NCBI RefSeq assembly: GCF_039542035.1
Contig: NZ_BAABHJ010000005.1
Location: 186,001 to 250,000 of the forward strand
Direction: 5' to 3'
DNA length: 64,000 nucleotides
Origin: Actinoallomurus liliacearum
GTDB taxonomy: Bacteria; Actinomycetota; Actinomycetes; Streptosporangiales; Streptosporangiaceae
Positions 26,448 to 35,163 of this stretch are shown here, piece after piece (position 1 is the first letter of the stretch; every line of letters starts with the position of its first letter). Below the pieces are notes generated by a model, which did no database searches, was not told where the DNA came from, and was given only the letters and a program-made list of their open reading frames with translations. Made by a program: the position numbers and the translations under genes.

Positions 26448-26568
26448 CCGCTGAATCCACACCACTGTGGAACCGGGGACCCAAATGTATTACTGGGGTG
26501 AATCGGCACTCCCCTCGTGCCGTAGGGCAGCTTCCACGCCCGAACCCGTCAGCTAACCCGGTAAGCGG
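26448..26568 (+). promoter_or_regulatory. c-di-AMP riboswitch (ydaO/yuaA type), downstream copy
   Basis: This second aptamer has the same conserved blocks (AACCGGGGACCCA, TGGGGTGAATCGG, CGTGCCGTAGGGC, CCGAACCCGTCAGCTAACC) and a P1 pairing of CCGCT (26448-26452) with AGCGG (26564-26568). It is followed by AAGGAGT and the GTG of the CHAP gene 22 nt later. In actinomycetes this element usually switches off cell-wall hydrolase genes when c-di-AMP is high. Confidence 0.93.
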
Positions 26569-26590
26569 CATGGAAGCAAGGAGTACCCCC

Positions 26591-27319
26591 GTGTCCGCTG
26601 CCCCTCGACTCGAACGATCCGGAGCACGCATCACCGCCGCCCTGTCGGGCATCGCGTCGGCCGGTCTGGCCGCGTTCATCTTCGCCGCCGGCCCGGCCGA
26701 GGCGTCTTCGCTCCCCGCGCAGGCCGGTCGCGCGCCGGCGGGCGCGCCGTCCACCCAGGGAAATCAGGTGACACAGGTTTCCGGCAGAGGGCTGGACGCC
26801 GATCCCCGGGGCTCGGACAAGGGCCGGCGGCAGGTGCCGACCGCGGCCGAGGCGCTGAAGGTCGCCCTGTCCCAGGTCGGCACCACCGAGGACGCCGCCG
26901 GCGGCAGCAAGTTCAACCAGTGGTTCATGGCCTCGTCGTACGCCAAGCTCGGAGTCGCGCGCGACGGCGGGTCGATCAGCGACTACGCCGACGCGTCCTG
27001 GTGCGACATGTTCGTCACCTGGGTCGGCGCCCAGGCAGGGGTCAAGGGCCTCGGTGGCGACGCCTTCACCCCCGCGCACGCCCAGTGGTTCCACGACCAG
27101 GGGCGCTGGGGCAGTGCGCCGAAGCCGGGCGCGGTCGTGTTCTTCTCCTGGAACGGCGGCAAGGACATCGACAGCATCGACCACGTCGGCCTGGTCATCA
27201 AGGACAACGGCGATGGAACGATCCAGACCGTCGAGGGCAACACCGACGACGCCGTGAAGGTCCGGACCCGCAGCAAGGACTCCGTCGTCGGCTACGGCTA
27301 CCCCGAGTACGGCCAGTAG
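26591..27319 (+). CDS. Secreted CHAP-domain peptidoglycan hydrolase
   Basis: The 242-residue protein has a signal peptide (about residues 1-40), a Ser/Gly-rich linker, and a C-terminal CHAP (NlpC/P60-like) domain (about 90-242). Its catalytic Cys is in ASWCDMFVTWVG, the His in SIDHVGLV, and a polar third residue in VEGNTDD. CHAP enzymes cleave peptide bonds in the cell wall. The GTG at 26591 follows AAGGAGT at good spacing, directly behind the tandem c-di-AMP riboswitches. A close paralogue lies at 44854-45474. Confidence 0.92.
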   Translation: MSAAPRLERSGARITAALSGIASAGLAAFIFAAGPAEASSLPAQAGRAPAGAPSTQGNQVTQVSGRGLDADPRGSDKGRRQVPTAAEALKVALSQVGTTEDAAGGSKFNQWFMASSYAKLGVARDGGSISDYADASWCDMFVTWVGAQAGVKGLGGDAFTPAHAQWFHDQGRWGSAPKPGAVVFFSWNGGKDIDSIDHVGLVIKDNGDGTIQTVEGNTDDAVKVRTRSKDSVVGYGYPEYGQ

Positions 27320-27437
27320 CCGCGAACCCGTCCACCCGCCGCCCGGGCGCCGAATCCGCTGGTTCGGGGCGTGGGCGGCTGGCATGCGCGGATGGTTTAC
27401 TGACGCGATCATCCCGGTTCTGGCGTGAGGAAGGTCA

Positions 27438-29924
27438 ATGGCCCGTTTTGCGCCGCTTGCCCGACTGCCGCGTCCGGCCCGCTGGGCGGTCCGCATCCTG
27501 GCCGTGCTCCTGGCTCTCGCGCTCGTGCTCACCCTGTACGGGTGGTGGACGGTCCGGCGGTCGTACCCGCAGGTCGGCGGGCGCGTCACCGTCCCCGGCC
27601 TGGGCGCGGACGTCACCGTGCTCCGGGACCGGTGGGGCGTCCCGCAGATCTACGCCGACGACGCCGAGGACCTGATGCGGGCACAGGGCTACGTGCACGC
27701 GCAGGACCGGTTCTGGGAGATGGACTTCCGGCGGCACATCACGGCCGGACGGCTGTCGGAACTGTTCGGCAAGACCACCCTCGACACCGACAAGGTCGTC
27801 CGTACGCTCGGCTGGCGGCGGGTCGCCGAGCAGGAGCTGCCGCTGCTGCGGCCCGACACCCGGCGTTACCTCGACGCGTACGCCCAGGGCGTGAACGCCT
27901 GGCTGGCCCGGCACCGGAACACCGCCACGCAGAGCCTGGAGTACTCCGTGCTGGGCCTGCAGCGCAGCGGCTACCACCCCGAGCCGTGGACCGCCGTCGA
28001 CTCGCTGTCCTGGCTGAAGGCGATGGCCTGGGACCTGCGCAGCAACATGGACGAGGAGCTGGGCCGCGCGATCGCCGCGACCAAGGTGTCCCCGGCCCGC
28101 GTCGACCAGCTGTACCCCGACTATCCGTACGACCGGAACCCGGTGATCGTCCCCGGCGGCGGGGACTCCGGCGGGCGTCCGGGGCCGGCGCCGCGGGCCC
28201 GCGCGCTGTCGCCGGCGCTGACCCGCGTCGCCGCCGCCATCCACGCCATGCCGACCATGCTCGGCAACGGCGCCCCGGGCCTGGGCTCCAACTCCTGGGT
28301 CGTGTCGGGCGCGCGGACGAACACCGGCAGGCCGCTGCTCGCCAACGACCCGCACCTCGCGCCGCAGATGCCGTCGCTCTGGTACCAGGCCGGACTGCAC
28401 TGCCGCACCGCGTCGGCCGCCTGCCCCTTCGACGTCACCGGGTTCACGTTCTCCGGCGTCCCGGGTGTGATCATCGGGCACAACGCCCGGATCGCCTGGG
28501 GGTTCACGAACCTCGGCCCGGACGTCACCGACCTGTTCCTGGAACGGGTCACCGGCTCGACGTACGAGTACAAGGGCCGTCAGGAGCCCCTCGCCGTCCG
28601 GACCGAACAGATCAAGGTGGCCGGCGGCAAGCCCGTCACCCTCACCGTACGGGCGACACGGCACGGGCCGCTGCTGTCCGACGTGATGGACACGGTCCGC
28701 ACGGCCGGGAACGGCACGGCGGTCGCGCTGCGGTGGACCGCGCTCGACCCGGGCCGGACCGCCGACGCCATCGTGTCGCTGGACACCGCCGGTGACTGGC
28801 AGCGGTTCCGCGACGCGGCCCGGCTCTTCGAGGTCCCCGCGCAGAACCTCCTGTACGCCGACGTCGACGGGCACATCGGCTACCAGGCGCCCGGCCGCAT
28901 CCCGATCCGGTCGAGCGGCGACGGGCGCTGGCCCGCGCAGGGCTGGACCGGCAAGGAGGAGTGGACGGGCTACATCCCGTTCGACGACCTGCCCCGTACG
29001 TACGACCCGCCGCAGGGCTACATCGTCACGGCCAACAACGCGGCCGTCGGGCCCGGCTACCCGAGGATGCTGACCCACGACTGGGCGTACGGCTACCGCG
29101 CGGCCCGCATCGCCGAGCTGGTCCAGCGGGCGCCGAAGATGGACGCGGCGACGATGGGGCGGATCCAGCTGGACGACCGCAACGGCTTCGCGCCGACGCT
29201 GGTGCCGCACCTGCTGCGCGTCGGCTCCGGGCCCGCCGTGGCGCTGCTGCGCGGCTGGGACTTCACTCAGCCCGCCGGCTCGGCACCGGCGGCCTTCTAC
29301 AACGCCGTCTACCGCCACCTCCTGCTGCGGACGTTCAACGACGAACTGCCCGACGGCGCCCGCCCCGACGGCGGCGACCGCTGGTTCGAGGTGCTGCGGA
29401 ACCTTCTGAACCGACCGGACGACCCCTGGTGGGACGACGTGCGCACGCCGGCCAGGGAGACCCGCGACGACATGCTCCGCCTCGCGGTGAAGGACGCCGA
29501 CCACGAGCTGCGCGACCGCCTCGGCGACGACCCGAAGAAGTGGCGCTGGGGCGACCTGCACACGCTCACGATCACCAACCAGACGTTCGGCACCTCCGGC
29601 ATCGGGCCGATCGAGTGGCTGTTCAACCGGGGACCGCTGAAGCTGTCCGGCGGCGACTCGCTCGTCGACGCGACCGGCTGGAATCCGCAGGAGGGGTACC
29701 AGGTCGACTGGGTGCCGTCGATGCGCATGATCGCCGACCTCGCCGACCTGGACCGCTCCCGCTGGATCAACCTCACCGGCGCGTCCGGCCACGCCTTCGC
29801 GGACCACTACTGGGACCAGGCGCGGCTGTGGGCGCGCGGCGACACGATCCCGATGCGGTCCGCTCCGGACACCGTACGCCGCGAGGCCGCGCACACCCTG
29901 ACGCTGCGACCCCAGCGCAGGTAG
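27438..29924 (+). CDS. Penicillin-acylase-family Ntn hydrolase
   Basis: The 828-residue precursor has an N-terminal hydrophobic segment (about residues 18-40). Its alpha-chain region contains RDRWGVPQIYADD, and autoproteolysis is expected at Gly283-Ser284 in GLGSNSWVVSG, which frees Ser284 as N-terminal nucleophile of the beta chain. PHLAPQMPSLWYQ and further beta-chain motifs follow. Members hydrolyse acyl-homoserine lactones, lipopeptide or beta-lactam amide bonds; which applies here is unknown. The start at 27438 has GAGGAAGG. It is downstream of the CHAP gene but 118 nt away, so possibly transcribed separately. Confidence 0.92.
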   Translation: MARFAPLARLPRPARWAVRILAVLLALALVLTLYGWWTVRRSYPQVGGRVTVPGLGADVTVLRDRWGVPQIYADDAEDLMRAQGYVHAQDRFWEMDFRRHITAGRLSELFGKTTLDTDKVVRTLGWRRVAEQELPLLRPDTRRYLDAYAQGVNAWLARHRNTATQSLEYSVLGLQRSGYHPEPWTAVDSLSWLKAMAWDLRSNMDEELGRAIAATKVSPARVDQLYPDYPYDRNPVIVPGGGDSGGRPGPAPRARALSPALTRVAAAIHAMPTMLGNGAPGLGSNSWVVSGARTNTGRPLLANDPHLAPQMPSLWYQAGLHCRTASAACPFDVTGFTFSGVPGVIIGHNARIAWGFTNLGPDVTDLFLERVTGSTYEYKGRQEPLAVRTEQIKVAGGKPVTLTVRATRHGPLLSDVMDTVRTAGNGTAVALRWTALDPGRTADAIVSLDTAGDWQRFRDAARLFEVPAQNLLYADVDGHIGYQAPGRIPIRSSGDGRWPAQGWTGKEEWTGYIPFDDLPRTYDPPQGYIVTANNAAVGPGYPRMLTHDWAYGYRAARIAELVQRAPKMDAATMGRIQLDDRNGFAPTLVPHLLRVGSGPAVALLRGWDFTQPAGSAPAAFYNAVYRHLLLRTFNDELPDGARPDGGDRWFEVLRNLLNRPDDPWWDDVRTPARETRDDMLRLAVKDADHELRDRLGDDPKKWRWGDLHTLTITNQTFGTSGIGPIEWLFNRGPLKLSGGDSLVDATGWNPQEGYQVDWVPSMRMIADLADLDRSRWINLTGASGHAFADHYWDQARLWARGDTIPMRSAPDTVRREAAHTLTLRPQRR

Positions 29925-30269
29925 CGGTCGGCGAGAGTCGTCACCGTCACTTGCCTGCGTGGTGGCAGAAAAACCGTTCTGGCCTGATTGGGCCGTTTTG
30001 GGCGCGCCTATTCGACGTGAGTGGCGTGGTCGTTACGTGAAGTGAAACCGGTTTTAGTCCGATTTCGCCGTTCGGCTGCGAGGCAACCGGTGCCGGCGGG
30101 ACGCTGGGGGCGAGAAACACCGTTTGCAGGGGATAGTCGCTTGCGCCGCGATTAATGCCCTTTGCGTACTGATGTCGCATGGCCCGGCTGAGGACGGGTA
30201 ACGCGGACGGGACGGTGATCGTCCGGGGGCTTCCACCGATCCGAGTTCCGGCCATCGAGGAGGTAATTC
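29925..30269. other. Intergenic region upstream of the CHAP/peptidoglycan-binding gene
   Basis: These 345 bp contain no convincing gene and no third c-di-AMP aptamer (the GTCAGCTAACC block is absent). A short inverted repeat GGACG-GTGAT-CGTCC and a GAGGAGG ribosome site precede the next gene. Confidence 0.5.
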
Positions 30270-31106
30270 ATGCCCGACGCATTCACTTCGCCGCCCCCCG
30301 GCGAGCCGATTCCGGCACCCGGCCCGAGCGACGCCGCCGCCCCGCGTCTCCCGGACCCGCCCGACGACGGCCGGATCTATGTCGATCCGGCGGCGCCCAT
30401 CACGGTGCACAGCGCCGCCGCGGCGCCGACGGGCGAGCAGTTGGTCGCGTACGCGATGACCCTGCGCGGCACGGCACGAGGCCGCGTCCGTGAGAACGTC
30501 AACGACTTCACGCAGTGGTACTACGGCGACAACACCGCCGCGTCCTGGTGCCTGATCTTCGTGTGCTGGTGCTTCAACCATTTCGGCGCGTTGCACCTGC
30601 TGGGCGGAAAGATCGCTTACGTGCCGAGCCTGAAGGGCCGCGTGGGGTCGAAATGGCATACCGACCGGAAGCTGATCGCCAGGGGCGACCCGGTCACCTT
30701 CGATTTCAACCGCAGTGGCGAGCCGGAGCACGTCGGGTTCTTCGTCAAGTGGCTGGACTCGGGGCACACGACGTTCGAGTCGATCGAGGGCAACACCGGA
30801 AACGACCAGGTCGCCACCCGCACGAGGTACTGGAGCGACGTGTACGGCTTCGTGAAGCCGGGCCTGGCCGCCTCCGACCCGAGCCGGTACCCCGGCGTGA
30901 TCTACCGGTACGTCGCGGGCGCGATGATGCACGACGCGCACGTCAAGTGGATCCAGCAGCGGCTCGGCGCGCACAAGCACCCGGTGACCGTCGACTCCTA
31001 CTACGGTCCGGCGACGGCCGCCGCGGTCACCGCCTTCCAGAAGGGCGCGCACCTGTCCGCCGACGGCGAGGTGGGTCCCAAGACCTGGGCCGCCCTGGCC
31101 GACTGA
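30270..31106 (+). CDS. CHAP-domain hydrolase with C-terminal peptidoglycan-binding domain, no signal peptide
   Basis: The 278-residue protein has a Pro-rich N-terminus instead of a signal peptide. A CHAP-like domain follows (about residues 55-200; Cys in ASWCLIFVCWCF, His in PEHVGFFVKW, IEGNTGN), then a PG_binding_1 domain (about 212-278; VKWIQQRLGAH, YYGPATAAAVTAFQ, VGPKTWAAL). The layout resembles endolysins. Without a leader it would need lysis, a holin or another secretion route. GAGGAGG upstream supports the ATG. Confidence 0.88.
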   Translation: MPDAFTSPPPGEPIPAPGPSDAAAPRLPDPPDDGRIYVDPAAPITVHSAAAAPTGEQLVAYAMTLRGTARGRVRENVNDFTQWYYGDNTAASWCLIFVCWCFNHFGALHLLGGKIAYVPSLKGRVGSKWHTDRKLIARGDPVTFDFNRSGEPEHVGFFVKWLDSGHTTFESIEGNTGNDQVATRTRYWSDVYGFVKPGLAASDPSRYPGVIYRYVAGAMMHDAHVKWIQQRLGAHKHPVTVDSYYGPATAAAVTAFQKGAHLSADGEVGPKTWAALAD

Positions 31107-31147
31107 CCCGCGCCGAGCAGCACACCCGCGTGCGACCCACGGCGCAG

Positions 31148-31888
31148 TCAGCGGGGCGAGGTGTCGCTCGAGGTCGGTTCGGGTTTGGTGTAGAGCACCT
31201 CGCGGGCCTGGTTCGCGGCGCGGGTGATGCTCTCGGTGATGAAGTCGAGGAAGCGGGCGATGTTCTCGAGGCGGGCGGCGGCCGGGGTGCCGGGGCCGAG
31301 GACGCCGACGCCCTGTCGTGCGGTCTCGGCGACCTGGGCGGTGCCACGAGCGCTGGCGATCATCGATTGGTACCAGACGTCGTCGTCGACGACGTAGCGC
31401 TCCCGGCGGCGCTCGTCGCGTGCCCGGCGGACCATGCCCTGGCTCTCCAGGAACGTGATCGCCTTGGAGATGGACGCCGGGCTGACCTGAAGGCGCTGGA
31501 CGAGCTCGGACGCGGTGAGGCTGCCCGCGTCGTCGGTGCAGAGGCAGGCCATCACCCGGGCCATCATCTTGGGCGTGCCTGAGGCCATGAAGACGGTGGT
31601 GAGCGTTTCTTCGTACTCGCGCACCGCCTCGGCGTCGCGTCCGTGTGGCTGCGGGCGCGCCTCCGACTCTCGGGAGGAGGCCGCCCTGCGCCGGTGGGCG
31701 CGGCGTTCGGTGGCGCGGTGGGCCAACTCGGCGCGGTAGCCGGTGGGGCCGCCGTTCCGCATCACCTCACGCGTGATCGTCGAGGTCGGACGGTCGAGGC
31801 GTCTGGCTATCTCCGCATAGGCGAGCCCGTCCGCCAGCCCCGATGCGATCTGCTGGCGGTCCTGCTGAGTGAGCCGGCCTCCCGGCAT
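31148..31888 (-). CDS. Transcriptional regulator with two HTH domains (GbsR/MarR-like)
   Basis: The 246-residue protein combines an N-terminal HTH similar to IS30-type HTH_38 (IARRLDRPTSTITREVMRNG) with a MarR/GbsR-like winged helix in the middle (ASELVQRLQVSPASISKAITFLESQGMV). It is divergent from the DUF4097-DrrA-DrrB operon and very probably represses it. The shared promoter carries repeated GCAACG motifs that may be its operators. The ATG at 31888 is supported by GGAGG. Confidence 0.88.
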   Translation of the reverse strand: MPGGRLTQQDRQQIASGLADGLAYAEIARRLDRPTSTITREVMRNGGPTGYRAELAHRATERRAHRRRAASSRESEARPQPHGRDAEAVREYEETLTTVFMASGTPKMMARVMACLCTDDAGSLTASELVQRLQVSPASISKAITFLESQGMVRRARDERRRERYVVDDDVWYQSMIASARGTAQVAETARQGVGVLGPGTPAAARLENIARFLDFITESITRAANQAREVLYTKPEPTSSDTSPR

Positions 31889-31943
31889 CGCGACCTCCTT
31901 GGCGCTCCCTGATGCCCCCACCATAGCGTTCACGGGCAACCCA

Positions 31944-32070
31944 TCGCAACGAGTGTCCTCCTCGATGTTGCGTTAGATTCAGATCTGTTGCAACGATTTC
32001 ATGGCTGCGAGCTGGGGTAATGCTGTCAACTCGCAACGAGCTTGTTGAAGGAACCTAGAAAGCAACGTAG
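31944..32070. promoter_or_regulatory. Cluster of GCAACG motifs in the divergent promoter
   Basis: Five copies or near copies occur: TCGCAACGAG (31944-31953), ATGTTGCG inverted (31966-31973), TTGCAACGA (31988-31996), CTCGCAACGAG (32030-32040) and AGCAACGTAG (32061-32070). Repeated half-sites between a regulator and its likely target suggest an operator array. Confidence 0.55.
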
Positions 32071-32111
32071 CGTTTGCGGCGTCGGAAACAACGAGCCGCA
32101 AGGAGAGAACG

Positions 32112-32774
32112 ATGCAGAAGTTCGACACCCCCGCCCCGATCGCCGCCGTCCTGAACATCCCCGCCGGACGCGTCCAGTTCATCGCCGCCGACCGGGCCGA
32201 CACCACGGTCGAGGTCCTGCCCGCGAACGCCTCCAAGGGCCGCGACGTGAAGGCGGCGGAGCAGACCACGGTCGCCTACGCCGACGGCGTCCTGCGGATC
32301 GAGGGCCCGGCCAAGAACGACTACTTCGGCCCGTCCGGATCCATCGACGTCACCGTCCAGCTGCCCGCCGGCTCCGGGATCGAGGCCAAGACCGCCGGCT
32401 GCGAGCTGCGCGGCGTCGGCCGCCTCGGTGACGTCGTCTTCGACGGCGCCTACCGCCAGATCAAGATCGACGAGGCGGCGAGCCTCCGGCTCGCCGCGGT
32501 CGACGGCGACGTCGAGGTCGGCCGGCTGGGCGGTCCCGCCGAGATCAGCACCGCACGGGGCGACATCCGGATCGCCGAGGCCACGGGCGGCAAGGTCGCG
32601 CTGACCACCCAGTCCGGTGACATCTCGGTCGGCGCCGCCGCCGGAGTCTCCGCGTCCCTGGACGCCGGCACCTCCCACGGCCGGATCACCAACGCCCTCA
32701 AGAACGACGGCACTGCCGACCTGACCATCACCGCGACCACCTCCAACGGCGACATCACCGCCCGCAGCCTCTGA
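32112..32774 (+). CDS. DUF4097-family beta-strand repeat protein
   Basis: The 220-residue protein is built from repeating beta-helix-like strands of the DUF4097 (adhesin-like) family, with recurring G-D-(I/V) turns such as TARGDIRIAEATGG and QSGDISVGAAAG. It has no signal peptide or membrane segment, so it acts in the cytoplasm. It commonly accompanies DrrA/DrrB-type exporters, as here. GGAGAG upstream of the ATG and the closely following ABC gene indicate one operon. Confidence 0.88.
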   Translation: MQKFDTPAPIAAVLNIPAGRVQFIAADRADTTVEVLPANASKGRDVKAAEQTTVAYADGVLRIEGPAKNDYFGPSGSIDVTVQLPAGSGIEAKTAGCELRGVGRLGDVVFDGAYRQIKIDEAASLRLAAVDGDVEVGRLGGPAEISTARGDIRIAEATGGKVALTTQSGDISVGAAAGVSASLDAGTSHGRITNALKNDGTADLTITATTSNGDITARSL

Positions 32775-32800
32775 CCCGCAACCTCTAAAGGAGCAGAACC

Positions 32801-33751
32801 GTGACGAATCTGGCCATCGCGGCGACCGGGCTGCGTAAGTCCTACCGCGACAAGAACGGTGAGAAGGTCGTGCTCGACGGCGTCGACCTGACCGTCCCCG
32901 AGGGAACGATCTTCTCTCTGCTCGGCCCGAACGGCGCCGGCAAGACCACCACCGTGCAGATCCTGTCCACCCTGATCCGCGCGGACGGCGGCACCGTTCA
33001 GATCGCCGGGTACGACCTGGACCGTAAGGCCGACGACGTGCGCGGTGCGATCGGGGTGACCGGGCAGTACTCCGCGGTCGACAAGCTGCTGACAGGCGAG
33101 GAGAACCTGCTCCTCATGGCCGACCTGAAGCACCTGTCCCGCAGGGACGGCAAGCAGAAGGCCAAGGAGTTGCTGGAGCGCTTCGATCTCATCGAGGCCG
33201 CGCGCAAGCCCGCTGGCACCTACTCCGGCGGGATGCAGCGCCGGCTGGATCTGGCGATGACCCTGGTCGGCGACCCGCGCCTGATCTTCCTGGACGAGCC
33301 CACCACCGGCCTGGACCCCCGCAGCCGCCGCTCCATGTGGGGCATCGTCCGCGAACTGGTGGCGAGCGGCGTCACGATCTTCCTCACCACCCAGTACCTG
33401 GAGGAGGCCGACGAGCTCGCCGACCGCATCGCCCTGCTCGACCACGGACGTCTCATCGCCGAAGGCACCGCCGAAGAACTCAAACGGCTCATCCCCGGCG
33501 GCCACATCGAGCTCACGTTCGCCGAGACGCACCTGCTCGAGGCGGCCCGTCACCTCATCGAGGCCGGAGTCGCCGCCCCCGAGGCGCTCACCCTGCAGGT
33601 CCCCAGCGACGGCAGCGTCCGCGCCGTCCGCGAACTGCTCACCCTCTTGGACGAACGCTCCATCGACGTCGCCGAAATGTCGGTGCACACCCCCGACCTC
33701 GACGACGTCTTCCTCACCCTCACCAGCCAGCAGAAAGAGACCGTCCGATGA
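32801..33751 (+). CDS. DrrA-like ABC transporter ATP-binding protein
   Basis: The 316-residue ATPase has Walker A (GPNGAGKTTT), signature YSGGMQRRLDLAM, Walker B LIFLDEPTTGLD and the H-loop region; the C-terminal ~80 residues are the DrrA-type extension. It drives export of drugs or lipids with the DrrB-like permease. The GTG start follows AAAGGAG, and the stop overlaps the permease start (ATGA). Confidence 0.95.
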   Translation: MTNLAIAATGLRKSYRDKNGEKVVLDGVDLTVPEGTIFSLLGPNGAGKTTTVQILSTLIRADGGTVQIAGYDLDRKADDVRGAIGVTGQYSAVDKLLTGEENLLLMADLKHLSRRDGKQKAKELLERFDLIEAARKPAGTYSGGMQRRLDLAMTLVGDPRLIFLDEPTTGLDPRSRRSMWGIVRELVASGVTIFLTTQYLEEADELADRIALLDHGRLIAEGTAEELKRLIPGGHIELTFAETHLLEAARHLIEAGVAAPEALTLQVPSDGSVRAVRELLTLLDERSIDVAEMSVHTPDLDDVFLTLTSQQKETVR

Positions 33752-34521
33752 GCACCCTCGCCCTCGCCGCCCGCGACTCGTCCACCATGGTCCGTCGCCA
33801 GCTCAAACGCCTGATCCGCTACCCCTCCATGACCATCCAGCTGATCATCACCCCCGTCATCCTGCTGCTGCTGTTCGTCTACGTCTTCGGCGGCACCCTC
33901 GGCAAGGGGCTCGGCGGTGGCCGCGACGTCTACGTCAACTACGTCCTCCCCGGCATCCTGCTCATGGCCGCCGCCACCGCCGCCACCGGAACCGCCGTCA
34001 TGGTCGCCACCGACATGACCGAAGGCATCATCGCCCGCTTCCGCACCATGCGGATCTCCCGCGCCTCCGTACTGACCGGCCACGTGGTCGGCAGCGTCAT
34101 CCAGCAACTCCTCGGCATGGCCGTCCTGATCGGCATCGCCCTCGCGATCGGCTTCCGCCCCAACGCCACCCCCATCGAGTGGGTCGCCGCCGCCGGCCTG
34201 CTCACCCTGTTCGTCCTGGCCATCACGTGGCTGTCGGTCGCACTCGGCCTGAAGTCCTCGACTCCCGAGGCCGCCAGCAACGCCCCGATGCCCCTGATCG
34301 TGCTGCCCTTTCTCGGCAGCGGCTTCGTCCCCACCGACTCCATGCCCACCGTCCTGCGCTGGTTCGCCGAATACCAGCCCTTCACCCCGATCATGGAGAC
34401 GATCCGCGGCCTCCTGCTGGGCACCCCGATCGGCAACAGCGCCGCCATCGCCACCGCCTGGTGCGTCGGCATCGCGGCCGTCTCCTACCTCTGGGCCAGG
34501 AACACCTTCAACAAGGCCTGA
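33748..34521 (+). CDS. DrrB-like ABC-2 type permease
   Basis: The 257-residue membrane protein has about six hydrophobic segments and the ABC-2 signature region (about residues 55-190, YVLPGILLMAAATAATGTA). It pairs with the ATPase upstream as a two-component exporter. A strong bidirectional-looking terminator follows 17 nt after the stop. Substrate unknown; the regulator at 31148 probably senses it. Confidence 0.94.
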   Translation: MSTLALAARDSSTMVRRQLKRLIRYPSMTIQLIITPVILLLLFVYVFGGTLGKGLGGGRDVYVNYVLPGILLMAAATAATGTAVMVATDMTEGIIARFRTMRISRASVLTGHVVGSVIQQLLGMAVLIGIALAIGFRPNATPIEWVAAAGLLTLFVLAITWLSVALGLKSSTPEAASNAPMPLIVLPFLGSGFVPTDSMPTVLRWFAEYQPFTPIMETIRGLLLGTPIGNSAAIATAWCVGIAAVSYLWARNTFNKA

Positions 34522-34538
34522 CCATGAACCGGCCGAAC

Positions 34539-34570
34539 AGGGCCGTCAGACCACCAGGTCTGACGGCCCT
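34539..34570 (+). terminator. Rho-independent terminator of the DUF4097-drrAB operon
   Basis: A perfect 14-bp stem (AGGGCCGTCAGACC, 34539-34552; GGTCTGACGGCCCT, 34557-34570) with an ACCA loop is followed by AACCTTTTG. Confidence 0.9.
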
Positions 34571-34695
34571 GAACCTTTTGCCGTGGCGCCGACGGATGCG
34601 GTGGGGCGGCGGGTATTCCGGCGACGCCCCTCGGGGCCCGTCACCGCTAGGCCTGCTCGCCGCCCGCGAAGAATTCGAGCAGGCCGTGCGGGGCG

Positions 34696-35157
34696 TTGTC
34701 GCCGAACATGAGCTCGTGGAGGTGGGCGGCGTCGGCGGCCTCTGCGGCGCTGCGGGGGCGGGCGCTCGCCATCGCCGTCTTCGACGCCCTCGACCGGCAC
34801 CAGTGGGCGGCCTCCCACGTCACCGCGCCGCCCACGCTGGCCAACGCGCTGCGCCTGCTGGACAGAATCGGCACGCTCGTCGCGCGAACCGGGCTGCCCG
34901 CCGAGCGGCACTTCGCGGTCTCCACCGCGATCTGCTACTACATCACCGGCGTCAGCGCCCAGATCATCGCCCCCGGCACCGTCGTCGGGGCGACCACCAG
35001 CCGCGACGCCTTCCTCGCCCGGACCGCCGAGCAGTGGGAGAGGCTCGACCCCGCCGACTACCCCTTCTTGACGCGTGCCACCGCGGACCTGCGCGACCAC
35101 GACGACCGCGACCAGTTCATCATCGGCCTCGACCTGCTCCTGGACGGCCTGAACTGA
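34696..35157 (+). pseudogene. TetR-family regulator remnant (C-terminal domain only)
   Basis: The frame encodes the ligand-binding C-terminal part of a TetR/TetR_C_1-like regulator (DALDRHQWAASHV, ANALRLLDRIGTLVARTGL, DRDQFIIGLDLLLDGLN), but the N-terminal HTH is absent. Upstream of ~34750 the frame has no homology. On the opposite strand at 34650-34760 a different C-terminal-looking sequence (HELMFGDNAPHGLLEFF) ends, so two gene relics seem joined head-on here. Confidence 0.6.
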
Positions 35158-35163
35158 GCGCCC

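Noticed and set aside
27435..29894. An 819-codon open frame antisense to the penicillin acylase gene
   Set aside because: Low-complexity Arg/Val/Gly-rich translation typical of high-GC antisense frames; the sense strand has the Ntn nucleophile and family motifs.
29925..30269. A possible third c-di-AMP riboswitch before the CHAP-PGB gene
   Set aside because: The CCCGTCAGCTAACC and GGGGTGAATC blocks are absent.
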